From Chitinophagaceae bacterium UBA7600 (GTDB taxonomy: Bacteria > Bacteroidota > Bacteroidia > Chitinophagales > Chitinophagaceae), in assembly GCA_002478885.1 (NCBI GenBank), contig DLKC01000073.1, positions 68,922 to 132,921 on the forward strand: a stretch of 64,000 nt of DNA, in the 5' to 3' direction. Position numbers and translations under genes: made by a program. How positions within the stretch are numbered: position 1 is the stretch's first letter; each line of letters starts with the position of its first letter. Shown here in pieces: positions 45,483-52,792 of this stretch. The notes below the pieces were generated by a model. It ran no database searches. It had not been told where the DNA came from and saw nothing but the letters and a program-made list of their open reading frames with translations.

Positions 45483-46100
45483 ATGAACCATGCAAATGTA
45501 AAGCTTTCAAATGCTGAATTATCGCTGGCCTGCGATGCAAATATTATTTTAACAAAGAACCGCATCATCGAAAAGGTTTACCTGCTGTTTGGGGAACTAT
45601 ACCATCAATTGCAACAGCAGTCATTCGCTAAAAAACAATTGCCGTCACCAGAAATTTATATACCCGCAGCAAAAATTTACAAAGGCGAAAAGTATAGGGA
45701 ATTGCCTTATGTTCTGCTAGATTATCCACGATGTTTTCGTAAAGAAGATGTTTTTGCCTTACGGCACTTTTTCTGGTGGGGGAACTTTTTTAGCATTACA
45801 CTCCATCTCGCGGGTATGTACGCAGAGCAGCACGGCGTAACTGTTTTGGAAAATTTACAACGGCAACAAAATAGTTCATGGTTTATTTGCGTGAATAAAG
45901 ATCAATGGCAGCATCATTTTGAGCAAGACAATTTCGTGGAGGTACACAGAGTTCCTTATGAAGAACAGGTTCGTCAAGTTAAAAAATACAAGTTTCTTAA
46001 AATTGCTCAACATGTACCCATAATACAGTGGAACGATGCTTTTTCCTTTTTTATGAACACAAATATTGAAATACATAAGCTGCTGAAAGAACCAGCTTAA
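45483..46100 (+). CDS. Conserved hypothetical protein
   Basis: 205 residues, soluble, no signal peptide; not recognised. It is rich in aromatic residues with PEIYIPAAKIYKGEKYRELPYVLLDYPRCF and RHFFWWGNFFSITLHLAG. The start lies 22 bp from the divergent LptF/G start, so its promoter must sit inside that gene or the ATG is wrong. A head-to-head repeat pair follows. Codon use and composition look like the neighbours. Confidence 0.6.
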   Translation: MNHANVKLSNAELSLACDANIILTKNRIIEKVYLLFGELYHQLQQQSFAKKQLPSPEIYIPAAKIYKGEKYRELPYVLLDYPRCFRKEDVFALRHFFWWGNFFSITLHLAGMYAEQHGVTVLENLQRQQNSSWFICVNKDQWQHHFEQDNFVEVHRVPYEEQVRQVKKYKFLKIAQHVPIIQWNDAFSFFMNTNIEIHKLLKEPA

Positions 46101-46445
46101 TGGTGTTTTATGTTGGTACCGAACAGTTGAAACTCATTTCAACTGTTGTTGCGTCGCACGCTTCATCATTCACAACCGTATTCACTTCCCCCTTGTTAGA
46201 TATGCGTATTTTTTGCCCCTTAAATAAAGGTTACAAGCCTGTCAAATGCGGAATATATAAGTGATTATAAAAGTGTGCGACGCAAGAAAAGCTGATGGTA
46301 GTAATACAGCCCGGTCCAAAAAAATAGTTGCGGTTGCTTTTAAGCGGTCAGTGAAACAGATAAACTCGAGAAACCGCTGGCAAAAACTAGAAATACGGGA
46401 ATTGTGCTGCAGGCAATTGGCGGAAAAGTGGAAAGCGCGTGATAG
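46101..46445. other. Convergent intergenic region with a repeat pair, 345 bp
   Basis: Between the 45483 hypothetical gene and the START-like gene. It contains a repeat pair (46110-46328) and a 62-codon frame with no recognisable features, judged non-coding. Confidence 0.6.
46110..46328. repeat. Dispersed repeat, head-to-head pair (A on +, A on -), wide spacing
   Basis: Left core TTGCGTCGCAC at 46149-46159; right core GTGCGACGCAA at 46275-46285 followed by CAGCCCGGTCCAAAAAAA. The cores are 115 bp apart, wider than other pairs. Confidence 0.78.
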
Positions 46446-46826
46446 TTAGTTACCCAATCGATGAAATAACTCTTTTACCTGGTAATCCCAAAGTTGCGTT
46501 TGGTCTTTAATTTCAGATTTTTCAGCAAAATCTTTTATGACGAGAATCGTTTGGTTAGAAATTTCGGTTTTTTCAATTCTGAATTCAAAGTATTCTTCTT
46601 TTGGGGCATGCAGCCATCTGTATCGAATAAATTTATCCTGCTCTTTCTCAGTAACCTGTGCTTTTTCAATAGCACCATTCCAGGAAAAAATAAATACATG
46701 ATCCTTTTCGTCGACCTTATCGGCAAACCATTCCTGCATGCCTGCCGGTGTTGAAAGGAATTCGTATAATATTACCGGAGAGCACCTTACGGGATATTCT
46801 AAAGTAAATAGTTGTTTTTTAGCCAT
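46446..46826 (-). CDS. START-like domain protein (AHSA1-like)
   Basis: About 126 residues from MAKKQLFTLEYPVRCSPVILYEFL; the frame extends 64 codons further up to 47018 but that part is atypical. The pattern STPAGMQEWFADKV, the hydrophobic-pocket region and KDFAEKSEIKDQTQLWDYQVKELFHRLG fits START-like proteins of Bacteroidota. Likely binds a small hydrophobic ligand. It is divergent from the RpoD-like gene with about 250 bp between. Confidence 0.8.
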   Translation of the reverse strand: MAKKQLFTLEYPVRCSPVILYEFLSTPAGMQEWFADKVDEKDHVFIFSWNGAIEKAQVTEKEQDKFIRYRWLHAPKEEYFEFRIEKTEISNQTILVIKDFAEKSEIKDQTQLWDYQVKELFHRLGN

Positions 46827-47085
46827 CATTCTTCTTTTATACTTCCACAAGTTGGGGGTTGCAATAATATCAAATAATTGGTAGGGTAAAAAAAAAATAA
46901 AAAAAAGTTTGTCGTTTAATGAAAAACCGGTCAACCTGGCTTTTGGGAAATAACCCCAAAAAAATATTGTGAGTAATCTTTGCGAATGTTTGATTTTTGT
47001 ATCTTCATGCTTCAGCATAGACCCCGGGTAAGAGTTTTTTCAAAATTATTTAATGAATTAACCCTTAAACGGAATTATCATGGGC

Positions 47086-47952
47086 ATGCGTCAATTAAAG
47101 ATCACGAAGTCGATTACCAATCGTGAATCTGCAAGCCTGGACAAGTACCTCCAGGAAATCGCCAAACTACATCTAATTACTCCGGAAGAAGAAGAAGCCC
47201 TTGTAAAAGGCTTTAAATCAGGCGACGAAAAGTCAATGAGTCGTTTGATCGTTGCCAACCTTCGATTTGTCGTCTCTGTAGCGAAACAGTATCAGAACCA
47301 AGGCTTGTCTTTATCTGATCTGATCAATGAAGGAAACCTTGGCCTGATAAAGGCAGGTATTCATTTTGATGAGACTAAAGGTTTTAAATTCATTTCGTAC
47401 GCAGTTTGGTGGATCCGGCAGGGGATTTTGCAAGCGCTGGCCGACCAGAGTCGAACTGTGAGAGTGCCACAAAACAAAATTGGTCTGAAGGGTAAGATCA
47501 AAAAGGTCTCGGAGGCTTTTGAGCAGGAATTTGAAAGAGAACCATCCTGCGAAGAGCTTGCCGATATACTTGGAACAAGATTAGAAGACATAGAGCTGCT
47601 GATGCGTTTTAATGACCAGCAGTTGACCCTTGATTCCCCGCTTTCCGAAACAGATGACTATACACTTATTGACACTTTGGAGAATGAAAATGCAGATGAA
47701 GCGGACAAAAAGCTTGACTTCCACGAATCATTACAAAAGGAGATACGCTTAGCATTTGAAGTTTTGTCACAGCGGCAAAAAGAAATATTATGCTATTTCT
47801 ATGGAATAGGCTTTGATGATCCAATGAGCATCGAAGACATTGCAAGGAAATATAATTTAACCCGGGAGCGGGTAAGACAAATTAGGGACCAAGCTATAGG
47901 CAAGCTACGGTCAGCAAGCAGAACAGAGCTTTTAAGAGTTTTTCTAGGATAA
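47086..47952 (+). CDS. Divergent RpoD/SigA-like sigma factor (group 2)
   Basis: Sigma-70 regions 1.2 to 4.2 are complete in about 288 residues. MRQLKITKSITNRESASL and SDLINEGNLGLIKA are those of the Bacteroidota housekeeping factor, as is the helix-turn-helix YNLTRERVRQIRDQAIGKL. The rest departs from it: EALVKGFKSGDEKSM, DQSRTVRVPQNKIGLKGKIKK and an atypical linker with SPLSETDDYTLIDTLENENADEAD. I read it as an alternative group 2 factor rather than the principal RpoD. The ATG at 47086 fits family starts better than the one at 47080. It has its own terminator. Confidence 0.8.
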   Translation: MRQLKITKSITNRESASLDKYLQEIAKLHLITPEEEEALVKGFKSGDEKSMSRLIVANLRFVVSVAKQYQNQGLSLSDLINEGNLGLIKAGIHFDETKGFKFISYAVWWIRQGILQALADQSRTVRVPQNKIGLKGKIKKVSEAFEQEFEREPSCEELADILGTRLEDIELLMRFNDQQLTLDSPLSETDDYTLIDTLENENADEADKKLDFHESLQKEIRLAFEVLSQRQKEILCYFYGIGFDDPMSIEDIARKYNLTRERVRQIRDQAIGKLRSASRTELLRVFLG

Positions 47953-47973
47953 TATTGTAATCTTTTCATAATT

Positions 47974-48013
47974 AAAAGAAATACCCATAGAATTCATGGG
48001 TATTTCTTTTTTA
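47974..48013 (+). terminator. Intrinsic terminator of the sigma factor gene
   Basis: AAAGAAATACCCAT and ATGGGTATTTCTTT form a 14-bp stem with a short loop, then T-rich sequence. Confidence 0.88.
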
Positions 48014-48042
48014 CAGGCTATTTTTATACACTAAAAATCTTA

Positions 48043-48675
48043 ATGAAAAGGCTGGTTTTTATAATTAATGCATTCCTTAGTCTGGCTTCAATCTCGAATG
48101 CGCAGAAACCGGTTATTGTAGGAGATATCACCGTCAATTACGGCGTTGTTGAGCTGGATAATTCATCCAGCAAGAGCTTAAAAGAAACAAGCAAGACATT
48201 ATACATTAAAGGAAAAATGGCCCGGGCTGACTTTGTTAGCAAAGATTACAGACAAACCATCATATACGATAATAAAACTGGCAGTGCCGTAGTGCTTAAA
48301 GAAATAGGTACTGCTAAATATCTTACCCGACTCAGTAATGAGCAATGGAAGACAGAAAATGAAAAATTTGAGGGCATGTCCGTTTTGCTTTCAGATGAAA
48401 AACAAACGATAATTGGTTATGAATGTAAAAAGGCAACGATTAAATTGAAGGATGGGTCGATATATTACGCTTATTATACAAGTTCTATTATTCCATTAAC
48501 GACCGAAAATCCTTATCAATTCAAAGATATTCCGGGACTTGTGCTGGAATTTGAGACGTCCGGCGACACAAAGTCTAAAAAAATAGTATTTACAGCCTTG
48601 TCAGTGAATTTGAGCCCCGTTCCAGCTTCTAGATTTGAGCTGCCAACAAACGGATTTAGAGTGATACAGCCATAA
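48043..48675 (+). CDS. GLPGLI-like secreted protein
   Basis: Signal peptide (MKRLVFIINAFLSLASISNAQ) and a 190-residue domain. The segment NPYQFKDIPGLVLEFETSG matches the GLPGLI-family motif in altered form, and IIGYECKKATIKLKDGSIYYAYYT is typical of these periplasmic Bacteroidota proteins. Length 210 fits. It follows the sigma gene by 90 bp but a terminator separates them. Function unknown. Confidence 0.7.
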   Translation: MKRLVFIINAFLSLASISNAQKPVIVGDITVNYGVVELDNSSSKSLKETSKTLYIKGKMARADFVSKDYRQTIIYDNKTGSAVVLKEIGTAKYLTRLSNEQWKTENEKFEGMSVLLSDEKQTIIGYECKKATIKLKDGSIYYAYYTSSIIPLTTENPYQFKDIPGLVLEFETSGDTKSKKIVFTALSVNLSPVPASRFELPTNGFRVIQP

Positions 48676-48730
48676 ATACAATCGCGCTTACCTCGATTTG
48701 CACAAATAAAATATTGAATTTGAATGGGAA

Positions 48731-49075
48731 TTATCGGATAATTGGGGCTTCTGGAGTTTTAAACTTAGGCACTTTGACTGTATACTTATAGGGATAAATA
48801 TAAGTTGTGTTACCCTTTTCGAGGCGAATCATAGACTGTACTTTTATCTGGTTGCCTGTATTTTGTTGATTAAGATCAACTGACCCTTTGTACCGAAAGG
48901 TGCCGGTTCTTAAAGGATTTAAGGTGTAGTTAGTATTTGTGGTATTAAGATTCTTAAGACTGTATTTGTTATTATCCCGGAGGTTATTACCAGTAAAAGC
49001 ACCATACACTAAATCTACGGTTAGAATTAGAACCGTCAGAATTAGGAACGTACTATATTTTATAGGTAACCGCAT
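48731..49075 (-). CDS. Hypothetical secreted or anchored protein
   Basis: 114 residues; no family recognised. An N-terminal hydrophobic segment (YSTFLILTVLILTVDLVYG) could be a signal peptide or anchor, followed by an Asn/Thr-rich stretch (NNKYSLKNLNTTNTNYTLN) and a basic end. It is convergent with the GLPGLI-like gene (stops 55 bp apart) and divergent from the TPR gene. Supported mainly by its clean signal and position. Confidence 0.5.
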   Translation of the reverse strand: MRLPIKYSTFLILTVLILTVDLVYGAFTGNNLRDNNKYSLKNLNTTNTNYTLNPLRTGTFRYKGSVDLNQQNTGNQIKVQSMIRLEKGNTTYIYPYKYTVKVPKFKTPEAPIIR

Positions 49076-49208
49076 ACAATGTCAAAATTAGTATTTACTT
49101 AACCGTTAACAAAATATTTTATTTTCTATAACGAAAGGTTTTAAAAATTGTTACAAAAAAAATTGCTTTTTTAAACAATTTGATTACTTTACAGAAACCT
49201 AAGACTTT

Positions 49209-50630
49209 ATGCAGGAACATCTATCCCATGAAGAACAAGAAGAACTTAACGAACTGCTCCAACAATACGAGAACCTCCGCAACGGCAAAAGCCATTCATT
49301 CATTGAAGAAGATGCTTTCGAACGCATAATAGATTATTTTGATGATAAAGATGATCTTACCAAGGCATTAAATGCTTCTGAGACTGCCTTGGAATATTTC
49401 CCGTTTTCCTCGCAACTTCTCATTAAGAAAGCTGACCTTCTTATTGCATCGCGAAGGTATAAAGATGCGCTTGACATACTCGAACATGCCTCACTTTTTG
49501 ACAGTAATGATATCAATATCTACATTCTTAAAACAGAAGCATACCTCGCTCTTGATGAGCAAGCCAAAGCTGTTTCACTTTTGGAGGATGCGCTTTACCT
49601 TTTTGAGGGTGAAGAAAAGATAGAAATGCTTTTCGAACTTGCAGACGTATATGATGACTATGAAGAATTTGATAAAGTATTTGATTGTCTTCGCTTAATT
49701 CTTGAGATAGAGCCCACCAATGAAGAAGCTCTTTATAAGATTTGTTTTTGGACCGATTTCACTGGTCGCAACGAAGAGAGTATCAGGCTCCACCATAAAA
49801 TAATCGAGGAATATCCATATTGCGAATTGGCCTGGTTTAATATGGGTGCAGCCTACCAGGGAGTAAAGTTGTACGAAAAATCAATTGATGCCTATAAATA
49901 CGCAGTAGCGATAGATGAGAAATTCGACTATGCTTACCGTAATATGGGTGATGCTTATATCAGGCTTAGAAAGTACAAAGAGGCTATCGACACGCTTGAA
50001 ACCGTTTTGGCACTTACAAGACCCGAAGAGGTAATCTACGAAGCTATTGGCCATTGCTACCATCGGCTTGGAAAATATGCGCAAGCCAGGTTCAACTACC
50101 GAAAAGCGTCTCACATGAATCCGGACGATAGCAAACTGTTTTACAAAATCGCATTAACGTATATTAATGAAGGCCAATGGGCCAGTGCCTTAAAACCATT
50201 AGAACAATCGATGCGCACCCACCGCTATATTCCCGAATACAACCTTGCGATGGGAGAATGTTATATGCAGTTGGAACGCTTTAGGGAGGCTATTCAATAT
50301 TTCGGACTGGTGGTTCGTTCTAAACCCAAAAATACACGAGGTTGGGAATCACTTATCCGTTGCCTTTTTAAAGCAGGTTACTACGAAGAAGCGGCTACAC
50401 AGTGTAAAATAGCTCTTGATTCAACCATGCAAAAACCGGTTTTGTATTTTCTGTATGCCGCCGTTTTGATGGCTTCGGGAAATAATAAAGAGGGCTTACA
50501 ATATCTTCAGGCCGGTCTTAACGCGGCTCCTCGCCTTGTAAAAAAATTTATAGAGCTTAATCCTTCAATTTTGCAGAATAATACCGTGGTCGACATGCTG
50601 GCACAGTACAAAAAGAAAAAAAAGATTTAG
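49209..50630 (+). CDS. Tetratricopeptide repeat protein, cytoplasmic
   Basis: 473 residues made almost wholly of about ten TPR units, e.g. AWFNMGAAYQGVKLYEKSIDAYKYAVAID and YRNMGDAYIRLRKYKEAIDTLETVLAL. There is no signal peptide or membrane segment. The N-terminal 30 residues are acidic (HEEQEELNELLQQYENL), and the end is a Lys run. A scaffold role is inferred from family; the partner is unknown. Conserved in Bacteroidota by my recollection of similar proteins. Confidence 0.85.
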   Translation: MQEHLSHEEQEELNELLQQYENLRNGKSHSFIEEDAFERIIDYFDDKDDLTKALNASETALEYFPFSSQLLIKKADLLIASRRYKDALDILEHASLFDSNDINIYILKTEAYLALDEQAKAVSLLEDALYLFEGEEKIEMLFELADVYDDYEEFDKVFDCLRLILEIEPTNEEALYKICFWTDFTGRNEESIRLHHKIIEEYPYCELAWFNMGAAYQGVKLYEKSIDAYKYAVAIDEKFDYAYRNMGDAYIRLRKYKEAIDTLETVLALTRPEEVIYEAIGHCYHRLGKYAQARFNYRKASHMNPDDSKLFYKIALTYINEGQWASALKPLEQSMRTHRYIPEYNLAMGECYMQLERFREAIQYFGLVVRSKPKNTRGWESLIRCLFKAGYYEEAATQCKIALDSTMQKPVLYFLYAAVLMASGNNKEGLQYLQAGLNAAPRLVKKFIELNPSILQNNTVVDMLAQYKKKKKI

Positions 50631-50681
50631 GTGGTATCGCATTTTTCTTTTCCAACTATTCAATTGATTTTAATAATAAAA

Positions 50682-50742
50682 GTTGTTTGGAGCCGGCCAG
50701 AATACATTAATTAGGCCCTTGTTGCGTCGCACTCTTCAGCTG
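50682..50742 (+). repeat. Dispersed repeat, subtype A
   Basis: TTGTTTGGAGCCGGCC, TAGGCCC, core TTGCGTCGCAC at 50722-50732, CTTCAGC. It follows the TPR gene in the usual orientation. Confidence 0.83.
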
Positions 50743-50866
50743 CTGTAGCCAAATGAGCAAGCAAAATTCAAATTTAACATAACTGCATCGACTCGATTTG
50801 TCATTAAAAACAACGTTGGTGATTAAACTTATTTTATTTTTACCCTTCAAACAAAAAATATAAATC

Positions 50867-51286
50867 ATGAAAAAAATAGTTTTTATTCTGCTATGCCTCT
50901 TTTCTCTCGTCACCATGGTAAATGCCCAAAGCACAACAACTGACAAAACAAAAAAAACAAAGCAGGACAAGATTGATAACCGGGAATCCAAGATGGACAG
51001 TACAAGAAAAGCCAACCTGAAAGAGAAAGGAGTCACAGAGGAAAATCTTAAGCAACTGGATCTTAGCAATGAACAGCAGAAGCAGCTTGAACAAATGCAT
51101 CACGATATGCGCAATGAAAAAGAGAAAATAAAAAATGACGCTTCGCTTACCGAAGAACAAAAAAATGAGAAATTAAGATCAATTGATAAAGATTACAAAG
51201 GTAAAATGGACAAAATGTTGACTAAAGAGCAGAAGCAGAAAATCCAGAAAGAAAAACAAAAGAAAAAAGACAATCCCAAAAAATAA
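50867..51286 (+). CDS. Spy/CpxP-like periplasmic protein
   Basis: 139 residues: signal peptide (MKKIVFILLCLFSLVTMVNAQ), then a highly charged helical protein with LSNEQQKQLEQMHHDM and SLTEEQKNEKLRSIDKDYKGKMDKMLTKEQKQ, which fit the LTxxQ helices of Spy/CpxP-type chaperones. The Lys-rich tail ends PKK. The resemblance is compositional, so a generic helical protein is possible. It has its own terminator and precedes the small TPR gene. Confidence 0.65.
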   Translation: MKKIVFILLCLFSLVTMVNAQSTTTDKTKKTKQDKIDNRESKMDSTRKANLKEKGVTEENLKQLDLSNEQQKQLEQMHHDMRNEKEKIKNDASLTEEQKNEKLRSIDKDYKGKMDKMLTKEQKQKIQKEKQKKKDNPKK

Positions 51287-51298
51287 TATCAACCCATT

Positions 51299-51328
51299 AA
51301 AAAAGCTATCGAATCGATAGCTTTTTTT
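51299..51328 (+). terminator. Intrinsic terminator of the Spy-like gene
   Basis: AAAAGCTATCG, AAT, CGATAGCTTTT, then TTT, 12 bp behind the stop. Confidence 0.88.
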
Positions 51329-51364
51329 AAATTACCTGGAAGTAGATAGATTAAAAGGAAAACC

Positions 51365-51392
51365 TTTGCAAGATGTACGCTTTGTATTTTTG
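51365..51392 (+). promoter_or_regulatory. -33/-7 promoter of the small TPR gene
   Basis: TTTG at 51365-51368, a 16-bp gap, TATTTTTG at 51385-51392. The ATG is only 5 bp beyond, so the transcript may be nearly leaderless. Confidence 0.5.
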
Positions 51393-51397
51393 ACATT

Positions 51398-51709
51398 ATG
51401 GACCGTATCGAAAAAATTCTTGTATTACTGGGAAAAAATCCGGGCGACAACTTTCTTAGGCACGCCCTGGCGCTTGAATATATTAAAATGGGGAATGATG
51501 GCGATGCAAAAGAATTGTTTATTGCAATTCTAACAAATTCGCCAGACTATATTGGATCTTACTACCATTTAGCAAAGTTATTGGAACGTAACCGTCAGAT
51601 TGATGCAGCAACGGAATGGTACGAAAAAGGTATGGCTGCAGCTCGTAAAGTCAGCGATAACCATGCCTACAACGAATTGAATTCGGCATACCACGAGTTG
51701 GTTGACTAG
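51398..51709 (+). CDS. Small tetratricopeptide repeat protein
   Basis: 103 residues with two TPR units (NFLRHALALEYIKMGNDGDAKELFIAIL and IGSYYHLAKLLERNRQIDAATEWYEKGM). Cytoplasmic. It ends 26 bp before a tRNA gene. Small TPR proteins of this type are common in Bacteroidota next to tRNA genes; their role is not known. Confidence 0.82.
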   Translation: MDRIEKILVLLGKNPGDNFLRHALALEYIKMGNDGDAKELFIAILTNSPDYIGSYYHLAKLLERNRQIDAATEWYEKGMAAARKVSDNHAYNELNSAYHELVD

Positions 51710-51735
51710 ATATATCTTTCGTATATTAGCGCAAT

Positions 51736-51808
51736 GCGGAAATAGCTCATCTGGTAGAGCGACAGCTTCCCAAGCTGTAGGTGGCGGGTTCGAGTCCCGT
51801 TTTCCGCT
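51736..51808 (+). tRNA. tRNA-Gly(CCC)
   Basis: 73 nt with a perfect 7-bp acceptor stem (GCGGAAA with TTTCCGC), D arm GCTC...GAGC, anticodon stem ACAGC/GCTGT with loop TTCCCAA (anticodon CCC), and T arm GCGGG TTCGAGT CCCGT. No CCA is encoded. The discriminator is T. Confidence 0.95.
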
Positions 51809-51831
51809 CTTTTTGCCGAAAAAAGTTCCAG

Positions 51832-51888
51832 ACCTTGAAGTGAGTGACACAACGAGCTGCTATTTCTACAAATGCCGGCAACAAAAAA
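51832..51888 (-). repeat. Dispersed repeat, subtype B
   Basis: GTGAGTGACACAA at 51840-51852, then ATGCCGGCAACAAAAAATT leading into the adjacent terminator. It lies behind the ECF sigma gene. Confidence 0.88.
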
Positions 51889-51921
51889 TTAAAATGCCCC
51901 TTTTCGAGGGGCATTTTAATT
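51887..51921. terminator. Bidirectional intrinsic terminator
   Basis: AATTAAAATGCCCC and GGGGCATTTTAATT form a 14-bp stem with a 7-nt loop. Confidence 0.9.
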
Positions 51922-52003
51922 AGGCTGTCATTCTGAAGAAATTCTTTTTGGCAAGCATTCGTATGCAAAAGATAAAACCCCAGAATGACAATTATTTCAA
52001 CTG

Positions 52004-52585
52004 TTATAAGCTTAGTTGCTTTTCAAGCATCAATTTACGTAAGTTGATTAACCCATAACGCATTCTGCCAAGTGCAGTGTTAATACTACAATTTGTTACG
52101 GCGGCAATTTCTTTAAAACTCATCTCGCCGAAATGACGAAGTACGATAACCTCACGTTGTTCGTCGGGAAGGGCCGAGAGCATGCGATGCATTCTGTCGT
52201 AACCCTGCTGTCTTATCATTTTCTGTTCAGCATTATCATTCACCAGGACCAACGCATCAAATACATTTTGATTATCGCTGGTAACAATTGCGGGTGTGCG
52301 CTTTACTTTTCTAAAATGATCAACACAAAGATTATGTGCGATGCGCATGGCCCATGGAAGAAACTTACCCTCTTCATTATACCTTCTGCTACGCAATGTA
52401 TCGATTATTCTCACAAATGTTTCCTGGAAAAGATCTTCTGCAAGATATTTGTCTTTAACAATAAATAAGATCGAACTGAACAGCTTATCCTTATAGCGGT
52501 TAATAAGTGTTTCGAGTGCGATTGAATTTCCTTCCTGGAAAGACAATATTAATTCTGTATCGGAATGATCAATAAACTTTCTCAT
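52004..52585 (-). CDS. ECF sigma factor (sigma-70 family)
   Basis: About 193 residues from MRKFIDHSDTELILSFQEGN; an upstream ATG at 52615 is less likely. Region 2 reads ALETLINRYKDKLFSSILFIVKDKYLAEDLFQETFVRIIDTL and region 4 has LSALPDEQREVIVLRHFGEMSFKEIAAVTNCSINTALGRMRYGL. No anti-sigma gene lies beside it, so control is not local or the partner is elsewhere. It belongs to the family that commonly controls surface and stress genes in Bacteroidota; its regulon is unknown. Confidence 0.88.
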   Translation of the reverse strand: MRKFIDHSDTELILSFQEGNSIALETLINRYKDKLFSSILFIVKDKYLAEDLFQETFVRIIDTLRSRRYNEEGKFLPWAMRIAHNLCVDHFRKVKRTPAIVTSDNQNVFDALVLVNDNAEQKMIRQQGYDRMHRMLSALPDEQREVIVLRHFGEMSFKEIAAVTNCSINTALGRMRYGLINLRKLMLEKQLSL

Positions 52586-52792
52586 AAATGCTTTTTTTGG
52601 ATGAAAGCATGCCACCTTTTTAATTGCTGTTAAGTGGATTTCGAGTAAAGTTTATCTTATAGGCGTGTTATTTGTGAAAAGTTTGATGAAAGTAGAACTA
52701 TTCTAATTCCTTCGCAACTGCAAATTGTAAAAAAATTGTGAATTAATCAAATTTGAGCTTGCTTTGTTCTACTTAAAAACAGATTGAGATTG

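Noticed and set aside
46261..46449. 62-codon plus-strand frame
   Set aside because: It starts inside a repeat copy and is basic and low in structure; probably non-coding.
51736..51808. tRNA as an integration site with an element behind it
   Set aside because: No partial tRNA copy or integrase downstream; the following sequence is an ordinary repeat copy, terminator and ECF sigma gene.
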